From Acidobacteriota bacterium (GTDB lineage Bacteria > Acidobacteriota > Terriglobia > Acidiferrales > UBA7541), in NCBI GenBank assembly GCA_013289715.1, contig JABCZJ010000010.1:124001-188000 (forward strand): a stretch of 64,000 nucleotides of DNA, read 5' to 3'. The notes below the pieces were generated by a model, which was given only the letters and a program-made list of their open reading frames with translations, was not told where the DNA came from and ran no database searches. The translations under genes were made by a program, and so were the position numbers. Below are positions 43,569-52,019 of this stretch, one piece after another. The first letter of the stretch is position 1. The number at the start of each line of letters is the position of its first letter.

Positions 43569-44786
43569 TTATTCCGCGTTCGTCGGAAGAAGAAACGAGA
43601 AAGAGCTCCCGTGTCCAACTACGCTATCCACCCAAACTTTACCGCGATGCGCCTGGATCAAGCGCTTGGTGATGGCCAAGCCCAAGCCCATCCCCGAAGA
43701 TGACGGGTCGACGCGGACAAACTCTTCGAAAATCTCCTGGTGAAACTCGGCCGCGATTCCGCTGCCGGTGTCGGACACCGAGACCAGCACGCTATTCGGA
43801 CGATTGCGACCACCCCGACGGCGGTCCGAGGAAGGCGCTGCTTCGGAAATGCGCCGTTCCCAGAAGTGCGGTTCCGCGATCAAGGTTACACAGCCTTGCG
43901 CTGGGGTGTGCTTCAACGCGTTGTCGAGGAAATTTGCCACGCATTGCTGCACTTTTTGATAGTCGAACTTGAAAGGCCCCAGCTCGGGATGAATTTGGAT
44001 ATCGAGGCGGACCTTGGCACGCTGGAAGGCATCCTGCCAGCGGCAAGTGAGATCTTTCACGCAGTCGCGCAGATCGTTTTCCCGGAGCTGCAGAATGAGT
44101 TTGCCGCTTTCCAGCGCCGAGTAGTTCAGGAACATGGAAACGAGCCGGATCAAGCGATCGCAGCTTTCTTTGGACTCCAGGAGAATATCTCTCTGGCGAT
44201 CATCGAGTTTTCCAAGCGAGCCCGTGAGCAGAAGGTCGTAATAACCCTTCATGACCGCGAGTGGCGTCTTTAATTCGTGCGCTGCCGATGCCAGGAACAC
44301 GGTTTTCTGGCGGTTGACTTCCTGCAATCGAAGGTAGGCGGCCAGCAAGTTCCGATAGGTGATCTCCCGTTCCTGCATCAGTTCCTGAACGGTCTGGCGC
44401 ATTTCAGCTTCGTCCGCCGGAGCCTCCTGCGGAGCTGGCTCGAGGTAAGTCACCAGCCAGTCGGGCTCCGGCAACCAACGAACGCGCGCGCGTTGGACCT
44501 CGCTCGCGAAATCAATCGGCATATTGAGTTCTTGCTCGCCTGCTTCGAGTTGCTGGAGAATCTGTTGGCGATCGCTATGCAGGATGTCCACGAACAAGTT
44601 CAGATCTGGCTTGGCGCTAAGGCCCTTCGCGTTCAATCGTTCTTGGGCATGGAAATTCGTGAACAGAATCTTTCCGGAGCGGTCCGTAACTACCAAAGGG
44701 CGGTCAAAAGCATCCAAAAGACTGGAGACCAGCTGCAGCACCTGCTGGTTATTGGCCTGCTGGTCAGCTGTAGCGCTTTTCGGCAA
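43569..44786 (-). CDS. PAS-containing sensor histidine kinase
   Basis: A 405-aa kinase with no membrane segment. An N-terminal PAS-like domain (about residues 20-115, LVVTDRSGKILFTNFHAQER) leads through a coiled coil (125-160) to the dimerisation domain with phospho-acceptor His170 (SAAHELKTPLAVM). The ATPase domain has the N box NFLDNALKHTP (Asn289), G1 DTGSGI and G2 GMGLGLAI. A basic insert (SSDRRRGGRNRP) precedes G1. The start is TTG 44786, with AGGGGAG just before it. It is first in an operon with the sigma-54 response regulator, its evident partner. A soluble kinase of this type may sense redox or energy state. Confidence 0.92.
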   Translation of the reverse strand: MPKSATADQQANNQQVLQLVSSLLDAFDRPLVVTDRSGKILFTNFHAQERLNAKGLSAKPDLNLFVDILHSDRQQILQQLEAGEQELNMPIDFASEVQRARVRWLPEPDWLVTYLEPAPQEAPADEAEMRQTVQELMQEREITYRNLLAAYLRLQEVNRQKTVFLASAAHELKTPLAVMKGYYDLLLTGSLGKLDDRQRDILLESKESCDRLIRLVSMFLNYSALESGKLILQLRENDLRDCVKDLTCRWQDAFQRAKVRLDIQIHPELGPFKFDYQKVQQCVANFLDNALKHTPAQGCVTLIAEPHFWERRISEAAPSSDRRRGGRNRPNSVLVSVSDTGSGIAAEFHQEIFEEFVRVDPSSSGMGLGLAITKRLIQAHRGKVWVDSVVGHGSSFSFLLPTNAE

Positions 44787-45104
44787 ATTGCTCCCCTAGG
44801 ATTGGCGCGCGATAGGCTGCAAACACACCACATTCGCGCACCAGTCGGCATTACCAGGGACGAGGTCGTGGATGTTCATGCTCGCAAAGGCCCCAAATCG
44901 TGTCAATGGTAAATGCGTTTTAGTTTGCACAATGTTGGAAATGTTAGGGAGTTAATTTACACTTCCGACTACCGGTCACGTGAGCGTGTCAAGAAAAACA
45001 CTCTATAAAGTATTGCTGTAACACGCGTTATACAAAATGCAATTCGCTCGCGCACTTGCATTCAAATTGCGATTCAAAGAGCGAGTACTAAAACTGGGGT
45101 ACCA
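44787..45104 (+). other. Divergent regulatory region of 318 bases
   Basis: Separates the leftward kinase operon from the rightward PilZ gene. It is A+T-richer than its surroundings, with TTGACA-like boxes on the minus strand (44922-44927 and 44989-44994) but no clear -10 partner. TATACA at 45029 may serve the PilZ gene. No gene is seen. Confidence 0.45.
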
Positions 45105-45467
45105 ATGGCCATCCGAGAAGGCGCAATCCAACACCGAGCGGGACTGTCGCCGGTGTATGACGAGCGTCGGAGATTTCAGCGTATAAACCTGCAAGTGCCG
45201 CTGTTCGTGCGTGGCAAGGATGCTCATGGCGAGCAGTTTTTGGAGCTTGCTAAAACCCTTGATATCAGCGCGTTAGGGGCTTTTATTACGTGTCCCCGGC
45301 CGCTCGTAGTCAGCGAAATTGTGACACTAACAATTCCCGCGCCCTCGATCACCTCTTCGGCTTTGGTTCCGGCTGGCATGCCTCCGATCCAAGCCAGGGT
45401 GAAGCGTCAGCAGGAAGCCGGCGACGTGCACCTTGTTGGAGTCGAGTTCCTGAAGCCGATCGGCTAG
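45105..45467 (+). CDS. PilZ-domain protein
   Basis: A 120-aa single PilZ domain. The ligand-site parts are RRRFQR (residues 21-26) and DISALG (53-58), both complete, so c-di-GMP binding is likely. The end, VKRQQEAGDVHLVGVEFLKP, is the normal last strand. It stands between the kinase operon and the GGDEF-PilZ gene, 259 bases before the latter, in the same direction. It may serve as a receptor for c-di-GMP made by that neighbour. Confidence 0.82.
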   Translation: MAIREGAIQHRAGLSPVYDERRRFQRINLQVPLFVRGKDAHGEQFLELAKTLDISALGAFITCPRPLVVSEIVTLTIPAPSITSSALVPAGMPPIQARVKRQQEAGDVHLVGVEFLKPIG

Positions 45468-45683
45468 CTCTGCGCACGGCTCGAGTAGTTCGCTGGGGTG
45501 GGCCAAAGGCGAAAAGTGGAACGGTTTTACCTCCCTTGGCGCAGTGCGGCGTTGCTTCTCCCGCAGCGAAGTGTTTGCCGCGCATAACCTCATTGTTTAT
45601 AGAACCTTGTAGGCTGGGTTGCGATCCGTAGCCCCTTCCTGGATTGGGCTTTCTCGTGCTAGTACTTTTCTGCCCCCGCAGTG

Positions 45684-45699
45684 TCCCTGTTCACAGGGA
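45684..45699 (+). promoter_or_regulatory. Palindromic operator-like site before the GGDEF-PilZ gene
   Basis: TCCCTGT-TC-ACAGGGA is a perfect 7-base palindrome around 2 bases, ending 27 bases before ATG 45727. The 2-base centre is too short for an RNA hairpin loop, which favours a protein operator. The bound regulator is unknown. Confidence 0.5.
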
Positions 45700-45726
45700 A
45701 CAATAAAACTATTGCGGAACCCATCG

Positions 45727-46989
45727 ATGTCTCAGACCGGCGACGCTTCTCAGCCGCAGCCTTCGGCCGAAGACTCGTTCCTGGATCTCCTGGTGGAGAC
45801 TCTGGACGCGCTCGACGAATCGGCTCGCGGCCAATTTTTAAGACAATTTTTCCGCACCATCGCGCAAATTGATTTCACCGACGCGCAGAGCAATGACTAT
45901 TGGGAACGTATCCTGCTGCGCCGGCGGGAACTCGCCGAGAATCTGGGCAAGCGCGTCTCGTTGAAAACAGCGCTGGTGGACGTGCTGGCCTCGACGAATT
46001 TCCTGCGCGTTCCAATCCTGATGGAGTACGACGAGTTCAAGAAGCTGCAAATCAATGCCGCTACCGACGCGCTCACCGGTCTCTACAATCGCCGGCTGTT
46101 CGACGAATATTGTGACAAGGAATTAAACCGCGCGAAACGCTACGGCCACCAATTGGCGATCGTAATTCTGGATCTGCACAAGTTGAAGGAAGTGAACGAT
46201 CGTCACGGACACCTGCAGGGCGACCAGGTGCTGCAACTCGCCGCCACCACCTTGCGCAAGACGATGCGCGCATCGGATTTTGCTTTCCGTATCGGCGGCG
46301 ATGAATTCGCGTTGCTTCTGCCGCAGACCGACCCCGAGCAGGCCATCACGTTGTGCCGCCGCATCCGTACGCAATACGAAACGGATATTCGACCGCTGAA
46401 GATGGATATCGGCGTGACGCTGGATTTCGGCGTGGCGGTGCATCCGCACGACGGCGAAACCAAGAGCGCGCTGATGAACCTGGCCGACCAGCGGCTCTAT
46501 CAGCTCAAGAATTCCGGACGCCCGGGAGCACGAGTCATCCCGCTGGAGACGCAAGCAGCGCGCGAAGTTCCCCCCACGGCGCCGGCACAGCGCGAAGCGC
46601 CTGCGACTCCTCAGGTGGTTAGTCCCCCAAGCGTGACGCCGCCCGTCAAAACAGAAGCCGCGCCACGGCCAACTCCATTTCAGAAGCCAGCCGAACCCCA
46701 GCGGCCCACCGCTCCGTATGCCGAGGCTCGCAAATGGGAACGCGTCTCACTGGCCGGCACCAAGGCCTACGCAATCCTGACCGATGTGAACGAGAAGACA
46801 GCCGCGGTGCTGGATCTGAGCTATGGCGGTGTGGCACTGCTCCTGGACAACCCTGAAGACGTCCCCAATCAATTTCACGCCGTCCTGCATGTGCCGATTC
46901 TGCCACCCGTGCGCGTGGTGCTGCGCAAGACCAATTCGCAACCAGTCGACGGTGGCCGGGCGCGAGTGGGTTGCGCGTTTGTGTCTTAG
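45727..46989 (+). CDS. Diguanylate cyclase fused to a PilZ domain
   Basis: A 420-aa cytoplasmic protein. ATG 45727 gives MSQTGDAS; the frame extends upstream without homology. Residues 10-110 are helical and unassigned. The GGDEF domain (about 115-275) has the active site GGDEF at 190-194 and the inhibitory site RASD (181-184) five residues before it. A Pro/Ala/Gln-rich linker (about 280-330) leads to a C-terminal PilZ domain with RKWER (335-339) and DLSYGG (363-368). One chain could thus make c-di-GMP, be inhibited by it, and respond to it through PilZ. A palindrome lies just upstream. Confidence 0.9.
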   Translation: MSQTGDASQPQPSAEDSFLDLLVETLDALDESARGQFLRQFFRTIAQIDFTDAQSNDYWERILLRRRELAENLGKRVSLKTALVDVLASTNFLRVPILMEYDEFKKLQINAATDALTGLYNRRLFDEYCDKELNRAKRYGHQLAIVILDLHKLKEVNDRHGHLQGDQVLQLAATTLRKTMRASDFAFRIGGDEFALLLPQTDPEQAITLCRRIRTQYETDIRPLKMDIGVTLDFGVAVHPHDGETKSALMNLADQRLYQLKNSGRPGARVIPLETQAAREVPPTAPAQREAPATPQVVSPPSVTPPVKTEAAPRPTPFQKPAEPQRPTAPYAEARKWERVSLAGTKAYAILTDVNEKTAAVLDLSYGGVALLLDNPEDVPNQFHAVLHVPILPPVRVVLRKTNSQPVDGGRARVGCAFVS

Positions 46990-47032
46990 CCGCGCACTTG
47001 GGCCGGGAGCGACCGGGCCTTACCGCGCGCAT

Positions 47033-47061
47033 TTGGCAAATCACCTCGCCTGCCGTATAAT
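47033..47061 (+). promoter_or_regulatory. Sigma-70 promoter for rpmE
   Basis: TTGGCA (47033-47038), a 17-base spacer and TATAAT (47056-47061). Five of six and six of six consensus bases. Transcription should start near 47068, giving an rpmE leader of about 77 bases, as expected for a highly expressed ribosomal protein gene. Confidence 0.75.
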
Positions 47062-47144
47062 GGGAGTTTCCCGCTAGCCTAGCGACGCGACGGTGCAGCC
47101 TCGTTTCGAGAAGTCGCGCAGACCGGCTGGCCGATAGGAGCACC

Positions 47145-47369
47145 ATGAAAGAAGGAATCCATCCCGATTATCACGTCGTGAAGGTGCATTGCGCCTGCGG
47201 CAACCAGTTTGACACGCGTTCCACGTTCAAGGGTCAGATGATCCGCGTGGAAATTTGCTCGAACTGCCATCCGTTCTTCACCGGCAAGCAGAAGCTGGTT
47301 GATACGGCGGGCCGCGTGGAGCGGTTCACGAAGAAATACGCCGACAAAGCTGCGGCGATGAAGAAGTAA
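47145..47369 (+). CDS. rpmE: 50S ribosomal protein L31
   Basis: A 74-aa protein of the large subunit. [20 protein letters not shown] and [20 protein letters not shown] are the family signatures. The CxC and CxxC pairs (Cys16, 18, 37, 40) are complete, so this is the zinc-binding form, not the zinc-independent paralogue. ATAGGAG is 5 bases before the ATG. It has its own promoter and terminator, and is not beside prfA as in many genomes. Confidence 0.97.
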   Translation: MKEGIHPDYHVVKVHCACGNQFDTRSTFKGQMIRVEICSNCHPFFTGKQKLVDTAGRVERFTKKYADKAAAMKK

Positions 47370-47403
47370 CGCGCGGGCAGCGGCGGCAGGACAAAAATCC
47401 GAC

Positions 47404-47440
47404 AGGCCCCGGGTTTCTGGCTCGGGGCCTAAATTTTTTT
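47404..47440 (+). terminator. Intrinsic terminator after rpmE
   Basis: Stem AGGCCCCG (47404-47411) pairs with CGGGGCCT (47423-47430), then AAATTTTTTT. It starts 35 bases after the stop codon. A textbook Rho-independent terminator. Confidence 0.85.
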
Positions 47441-47497
47441 ACACTGCGGTTCGGCTGGAGTGAAACCCATGCGCGCGGTGTACAATGCCGCGTAGCA

Positions 47498-49078
47498 ATG
47501 GCCACGCATTTGTCCCATTCATCCGATGCTCCACTCGGTTCGCCCGTGGAGACTGCGGCGCCCCGCGTCACTCTCCGCAATTATTTCGCGCACGGATTCG
47601 ATTCGGCGATTGCGGCGGCGCGCACTTGCTATTCGCCCCGGCTGATCGTGCCGGAAGAAGTCACGGACAAGCAGCGGGTGATGATCGGGTCCGCAACCTA
47701 TTTTGGCGGGCATCACACCGTCTACCAGCACGCGCATTTCGAATTTGGCCTGGAAAATATCAGCCGGCAATTTGTGTGGTCCTTCCTGCACGCGCATCCC
47801 TTTTACAATTCGGAGCAGCAGAGCCAGCGCTACGTCCGACTGGACCGCGCACAGGCTTATATTCCCGGTGACGGCCGCGCATTCGGCGCAGCGGAGCGGG
47901 CGATTTACGAAAAGGCAGTGGCGCGCGCCTGGGAACACTATCGCGAGCTGACGCGCCTGCTGGAGCCGACGGCTCACGAAATACTGGCGGACATCTGGCA
48001 CCTCAGCTCGATGTCTCATCCGAAGCGCGTGCAGAAGGTCGAGCGGCAATCTGAAAAACGCGCCATTGAAGTGGCGCGCTACGTCTTGCCGGTGGCGGCG
48101 TTCACCACCATGGTGCACACGATTTCGGGAATCGTGCTGCACCGCTTGTATCGCATGCAAGCGGCCAGCGACACGCCAAGCGAAGCGCGGCACGTGATCG
48201 GCGCAATGGTCGGGCGTGTCCGCGAAGTGGATCCGCAATTTTTCGATCGCTTCGACAATGAGCCGATGGATGCGCCGCCGGAATGGCTCCTAAACGCGCG
48301 AAACGGCGAAGCGTTTGCACGCGAATTTGACGCGAAGCTTGCGGGAGGAATGTCCCGGCTTGTGGATTATTCGGCGGGAGCGCTTGCCGTGATGGCGGAC
48401 GCCTATCGAGCCGTCGTGGGCTTAACGACCGCCGAGTGTCCCGACGCAGAAGCGCTGGACCGCATGTTGAATCCGGCGCGCAATTCTTACCGGCGCGAGA
48501 CTCTAAACATTGGCGTTCATGCGCCGCTGATGCGGCCGCTACAACACGCGAGCTTTACCTTTGCAAAAAAGATCAGCCACACCGCCGATAGCCAGGATCA
48601 GCGCCATCGCATGGTTCCCGGCTCGCGGCCGCTGCTGACGCTCGCGGATACGCGATCGCCGGACTACATCACGCCGGTGCTGATTCGAGAGAATCCGCGG
48701 GCGCTGGAAATTTATCAGGCGGCGATGGAAGAAGCCTGGACCGCGAAAAACGAACTGCTCGACCGGGGAGTGGCGCCGGAATTTGCGCTGTACCTGCTGC
48801 CGAACGCCAAGGCGATTCGCCTGGTGGAGTCCGGATCGCTGCTGCACCTGCTGCACAAATGGACCATGCGCACATGTTTCAACGCGCAGGAAGAGATCTA
48901 TCAATCCTCCATCGAAGAGGTCGAACAAGTTCGCGCGGTATTTCCTGAACTCGCGCGGTACATCGGGCCTCCCTGCCATCTTCGCGCCGGAATTTCCACG
49001 CCCATCTGCACGGAAGGTTCGCACTTCTGTGGAGTTAAGGTCTGGCTCGACTTCCCGAACATCCAGCGACGAATATGA
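47498..49078 (+). CDS. Double-length ThyX-like (FAD-dependent thymidylate synthase family) protein
   Basis: A 526-aa protein, about twice the usual ThyX length (220-250 aa). Two ThyX-like halves are readable. Half one (about 25-250) has HHTVYQHAHFEFGLENISRQ and then AHPFYNSEQQSQRY (99-112) where ThyX has RHRxxSxNExSxRY: the end is kept but both RHR arginines are gone. Half two (about 330-520) has QHASFTFAKKIS and an intact RHR (369-371) but loses the SxRY end; FNAQEEI matches the later AQxEIR block. So the halves may together build one active site, or the protein has a new role. The C-terminus has CHLRAGISTPIC, a possible metal site. The stop overlaps the next gene (ATGA). Confidence 0.75.
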   Translation: MATHLSHSSDAPLGSPVETAAPRVTLRNYFAHGFDSAIAAARTCYSPRLIVPEEVTDKQRVMIGSATYFGGHHTVYQHAHFEFGLENISRQFVWSFLHAHPFYNSEQQSQRYVRLDRAQAYIPGDGRAFGAAERAIYEKAVARAWEHYRELTRLLEPTAHEILADIWHLSSMSHPKRVQKVERQSEKRAIEVARYVLPVAAFTTMVHTISGIVLHRLYRMQAASDTPSEARHVIGAMVGRVREVDPQFFDRFDNEPMDAPPEWLLNARNGEAFAREFDAKLAGGMSRLVDYSAGALAVMADAYRAVVGLTTAECPDAEALDRMLNPARNSYRRETLNIGVHAPLMRPLQHASFTFAKKISHTADSQDQRHRMVPGSRPLLTLADTRSPDYITPVLIRENPRALEIYQAAMEEAWTAKNELLDRGVAPEFALYLLPNAKAIRLVESGSLLHLLHKWTMRTCFNAQEEIYQSSIEEVEQVRAVFPELARYIGPPCHLRAGISTPICTEGSHFCGVKVWLDFPNIQRRI

Positions 49079-49569
49079 CCCGCCGCGGCAGCCTGATTTA
49101 TTACTTGGCGGCATGGGTGCTGGGCTGTTTTTTCATGGTGCTGGCGGTTTGGTGCCTGGACATGATCCTGGTCCCGTCACCGGACTTGGCGCGCGAAGCG
49201 ACTGAGGGCTTTCTCACATTGATTGTCTACGGGTACTTGTTCGGAGCACCGACTGCGCTGCTTTTTGGTCTGCTGCTGCGCCGAATCATGCTGGCGCTAA
49301 AATGTAAGACGCCCATGCACTGGGCGGTCGCGGGCGCGATTCTTGCGCCGCTGCTGGTCGCAGCGCTGGGAATTGGCAGCCGGCGCGCGGCGCATTTGCT
49401 GCCGTCGGATTACGCGGCGATATGGTTTCCGCTGGTCGGCGCGGAGAACGTTTTGCGTGCGGGATGGTGGCTGACAATCCCTGCAGGGGCCGCAACAGGC
49501 TATTATTTGGGCCGCATTCAGCGGGCGTTCGCACCTGCGGCCGAAACGGCGCCGAGCCCTAGCGTTTGA
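49075..49569 (+). CDS. Small four-helix membrane protein coupled to the ThyX-like gene
   Basis: A 164-aa inner-membrane protein of unknown function. Hydrophobic segments lie at about residues 8-30, 45-68, 82-100 and 125-147. It has a basic N-terminus (MTRRGS) and a Pro/Ala-rich tail. Its ATG overlaps the stop of the ThyX-like gene by 4 bases, so the two are probably translated together. Its 3' end overlaps the converging glycosyltransferase gene by 11 bases. I do not recognise a family. Confidence 0.7.
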   Translation: MTRRGSLIYYLAAWVLGCFFMVLAVWCLDMILVPSPDLAREATEGFLTLIVYGYLFGAPTALLFGLLLRRIMLALKCKTPMHWAVAGAILAPLLVAALGIGSRRAAHLLPSDYAAIWFPLVGAENVLRAGWWLTIPAGAATGYYLGRIQRAFAPAAETAPSPSV

Positions 49570-50764
49570 GAATGCGCGTCATGTTGGGCGTCACCAGCTC
49601 GTAGCGGATCCCGCGCCAGCGAATGCTCTTGGTCAGCAGCGACATAATAAAATTCCACGAAAATAAAAATGGCACCAGCGGCGCGAGTACGGGGCACACC
49701 CAACTCCATTCCTGCAGTTTTGCTTTCGATTCCGGCATCGCTTCGCTCACGGCGATCGTACGCATCGCGCCCTTCATTGCCGCGAGCAACGGAATCGCGA
49801 GAGTGAGCAGCAGGAGCTGGCCCCACGGGTCCACGTCGACCATGCTGTAAAGGATCACGTACACCGCATAGAGAAGCGTCAGCGAATAACTCAAATGCGC
49901 GGCGGCTCCAAATTGCCAGCGGCGCGGCGAATAGATGCGCGTGATCAGAATCTGGCGGTTGCTGAATTCGAGCAACTCCGCGCCGGTCCAGGGATGCAGC
50001 GTGGCGGCGAAACACTCCGGACAAAAAATGATGGGTTTTCCGGCCGATTCGAGCGCATAAGTCATCGCGAAATCATCGCTGACCGCGCCCTTCCAGGCCT
50101 CGAGGACGTTCACATCGGCAAATGTCTTGCTACGAATGGCCGTGCCACCTCCCCAGCAGAAATTTCCGCTGGGTTTGCCGAGCATGGTCGCGACCGCGCC
50201 ATTCCATGCGGATGCAAAGCAGCTCGCGAGCGATTCCATGCCCGACCCGCTGGGAATGATCCAGCGATAGGCGGTGGTGGCGCCGATGCGGCCGTCGCTG
50301 AGCGGCGCAATCAGCTTCGTGAGCCAGGTGCGCGGCAGGCGCACGTCGGAATCCGTAAACACAAGCATTTCAAATTTATCGGCCGGCAAGGCCTCGACGG
50401 CGCGTTGCAGGTTGTAAACCTTTTCTCCGGAGTCCGTAGGTGGTCCAGCGATCACGATATGCACGGTTTTCTGGCTCGCTGCCTTCACGCGCTCGATTAC
50501 TTTCAGCGCGGGATCCAGACTCGTTGCCAGCGTGAAATAAATTTCGTAGTTTGGATAATCGAAACGCGTCAGCGCCAGCAGATTTTCTTCCAGTCCGCGC
50601 TCGTTACCCTTGCAGGGACAGATCAACGCCGTCGCGGGCGTGTAGAAGCCTGCGTGCGAGGTCAATCGCCGCCGCACCATCTGGAACCACGCGAAACCGT
50701 CCCACAGTGAATACAGTCCCACGGCAACCTGGGCGATGACCAAGATATAAAACAGGATCTGCAC
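49559..50764 (-). CDS. GT21-like membrane glycosyltransferase (ceramide glucosyltransferase/HpnI type)
   Basis: A 401-aa inner-membrane enzyme. I chose GTG 50764 because hydrophobic, family-like sequence (VQILFYILVIAQVAVG) begins there; the frame goes on upstream to 50941 without it, and the start remains unsure. An N-terminal helix, the catalytic domain and C-terminal helices are in the usual order. GT21 blocks are CPCKGNERGLEENL, DSD in LVFTDSDVRLP, SDDFAMTYALE and the RRW end of ITRIYSPRRW. Relatives glycosylate ceramide or, as HpnI, the hopanoid bacteriohopanetetrol chain. No hopanoid genes are nearby, so the lipid acceptor is open. Confidence 0.82.
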   Translation of the reverse strand: MQILFYILVIAQVAVGLYSLWDGFAWFQMVRRRLTSHAGFYTPATALICPCKGNERGLEENLLALTRFDYPNYEIYFTLATSLDPALKVIERVKAASQKTVHIVIAGPPTDSGEKVYNLQRAVEALPADKFEMLVFTDSDVRLPRTWLTKLIAPLSDGRIGATTAYRWIIPSGSGMESLASCFASAWNGAVATMLGKPSGNFCWGGGTAIRSKTFADVNVLEAWKGAVSDDFAMTYALESAGKPIIFCPECFAATLHPWTGAELLEFSNRQILITRIYSPRRWQFGAAAHLSYSLTLLYAVYVILYSMVDVDPWGQLLLLTLAIPLLAAMKGAMRTIAVSEAMPESKAKLQEWSWVCPVLAPLVPFLFSWNFIMSLLTKSIRWRGIRYELVTPNMTRILKR

Positions 50765-50813
50765 GGGCGCGAGGATAGCAAAATCGCCGCGCGAGTGGCA
50801 TAACCTTCCGCAA

Positions 50814-50843
50814 TTGACTTGCTCTACCCCGCAACGATAGACT
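50814..50843 (+). promoter_or_regulatory. Probable promoter of the methyltransferase gene
   Basis: TTGACT (50814-50819), an 18-base spacer and TAGACT (50838-50843). The -35 box has five consensus bases and the -10 box four. The start of transcription would be about 47 bases before ATG 50897. Confidence 0.45.
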
Positions 50844-50896
50844 CGGCGGAATTCCCTAGGCGTTCCCCGGTTAACGCTCCTGCAGGAGGTACGTAC

Positions 50897-51973
50897 ATGT
50901 CCGCTACCGCACCACAAGCAGTAAACGAAGCAAAGCTGCACGAATTCATGATGAAGGCCGTCGGTGAAATGGGCGCCGCCATCAATACCGCGCTCATCGT
51001 GATCGGCGACAAACTAGGCCTGTACAAAGCCATGGCCGGCGCAGGACCGATCACCTCGGCCGAACTCGCTACGAAAACCAATACCACCGAGCGCTATGTG
51101 CGCGAGTGGCTCTCCGCGCAGGCCGCGGGCGGATTCATCAGCTATGACGCCGCTACCGGTCGCTTCACTTTGCCACCGGAGCAGGCGCTGGCGTTGGCTG
51201 ACGAAAGCAGCCCCGTTTTCCTGCCTGGATTTTTTCAGGCGGTGGAAGCTACGATTAAGGGCATTCCGAAAATCACCTCCGCATTCCAGACCGGCAAAGG
51301 AGTTGGCTGGCACGAACACGACGCTTGCCTCTTTGTCGGGACCGAACGATTCTTCCGCCCGAACTACCGCGGCCATTTGATCAACGAATGGATTCCGGCG
51401 CTGGGCGACACCGAAGCAAGACTGAAAGCGGGAGCACGCGTCGCCGATGTCGGCTGCGGATTAGGAACGTCCACGATTCTGATGGCGCAGGCTTATCCGA
51501 AATCCACGTTTGTTGGCTTTGACTACCACGCGGGGTCGATCGAACTGGCGCGAGAAGCTGCGGCGAAGGCGGGTGTCTCCGATCGCGTGAAATTCGAAGT
51601 GTCCTCCGCGAAGCAGTATCCGGGGCAGGGCTATGACTTCGTGGCGTTCTTTGATTGCCTGCACGACATGGGTGATCCCGAAGGCGCCGCGCGGCACGTG
51701 CTGGAGACACTCGCTCCCAACGGAACGTGGATGATCGTCGAGCCGTTCGCAAACGACAAGCTTGAGGACAATCTGAATCCTATCGGGCGCGTGTTTTATT
51801 CTGCTTCGACCATGCTGTGCACTCCCGCTTCACTTTCGCAGGAAGTTGGATTGGGCCTGGGAGCGCAAGCGGGCGAGGGCCGTCTTGCGAAGGTGCTTCA
51901 TGCAGCAGGATTCACACGGGTGCGGCGCGCAACCGAGACTCCCTTCAACATCGTGCTCGAAGCGCGGCCGTAA
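50897..51973 (+). CDS. Class I SAM-dependent methyltransferase with winged-helix N-terminus
   Basis: A 358-aa cytoplasmic enzyme. ATG 50897 has AGGAGGT 6 bases upstream. Residues 20-95 are a winged-helix, dimer-type domain (ELATKTNTTERYVREWLSAQ, then GGFISYDAATGRFTLPPEQ), as in plant-type O-methyltransferases. The SAM site VADVGCGLGTST starts the Rossmann part, followed by FVGFDYHAGSIELAREAA, FVAFFDCLHDMGDPEGAARH and TWMIVEPFANDK. Relatives act on small molecules; the substrate is not evident. The neighbours (a lipid glycosyltransferase and a hypothetical protein) do not name a pathway. Confidence 0.85.
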   Translation: MSATAPQAVNEAKLHEFMMKAVGEMGAAINTALIVIGDKLGLYKAMAGAGPITSAELATKTNTTERYVREWLSAQAAGGFISYDAATGRFTLPPEQALALADESSPVFLPGFFQAVEATIKGIPKITSAFQTGKGVGWHEHDACLFVGTERFFRPNYRGHLINEWIPALGDTEARLKAGARVADVGCGLGTSTILMAQAYPKSTFVGFDYHAGSIELAREAAAKAGVSDRVKFEVSSAKQYPGQGYDFVAFFDCLHDMGDPEGAARHVLETLAPNGTWMIVEPFANDKLEDNLNPIGRVFYSASTMLCTPASLSQEVGLGLGAQAGEGRLAKVLHAAGFTRVRRATETPFNIVLEARP

Positions 51974-52019
51974 GCTGGCGCGCGCTGTCCGGCGCGGTTG
52001 CTCCGATCCGTGCGCGGGA

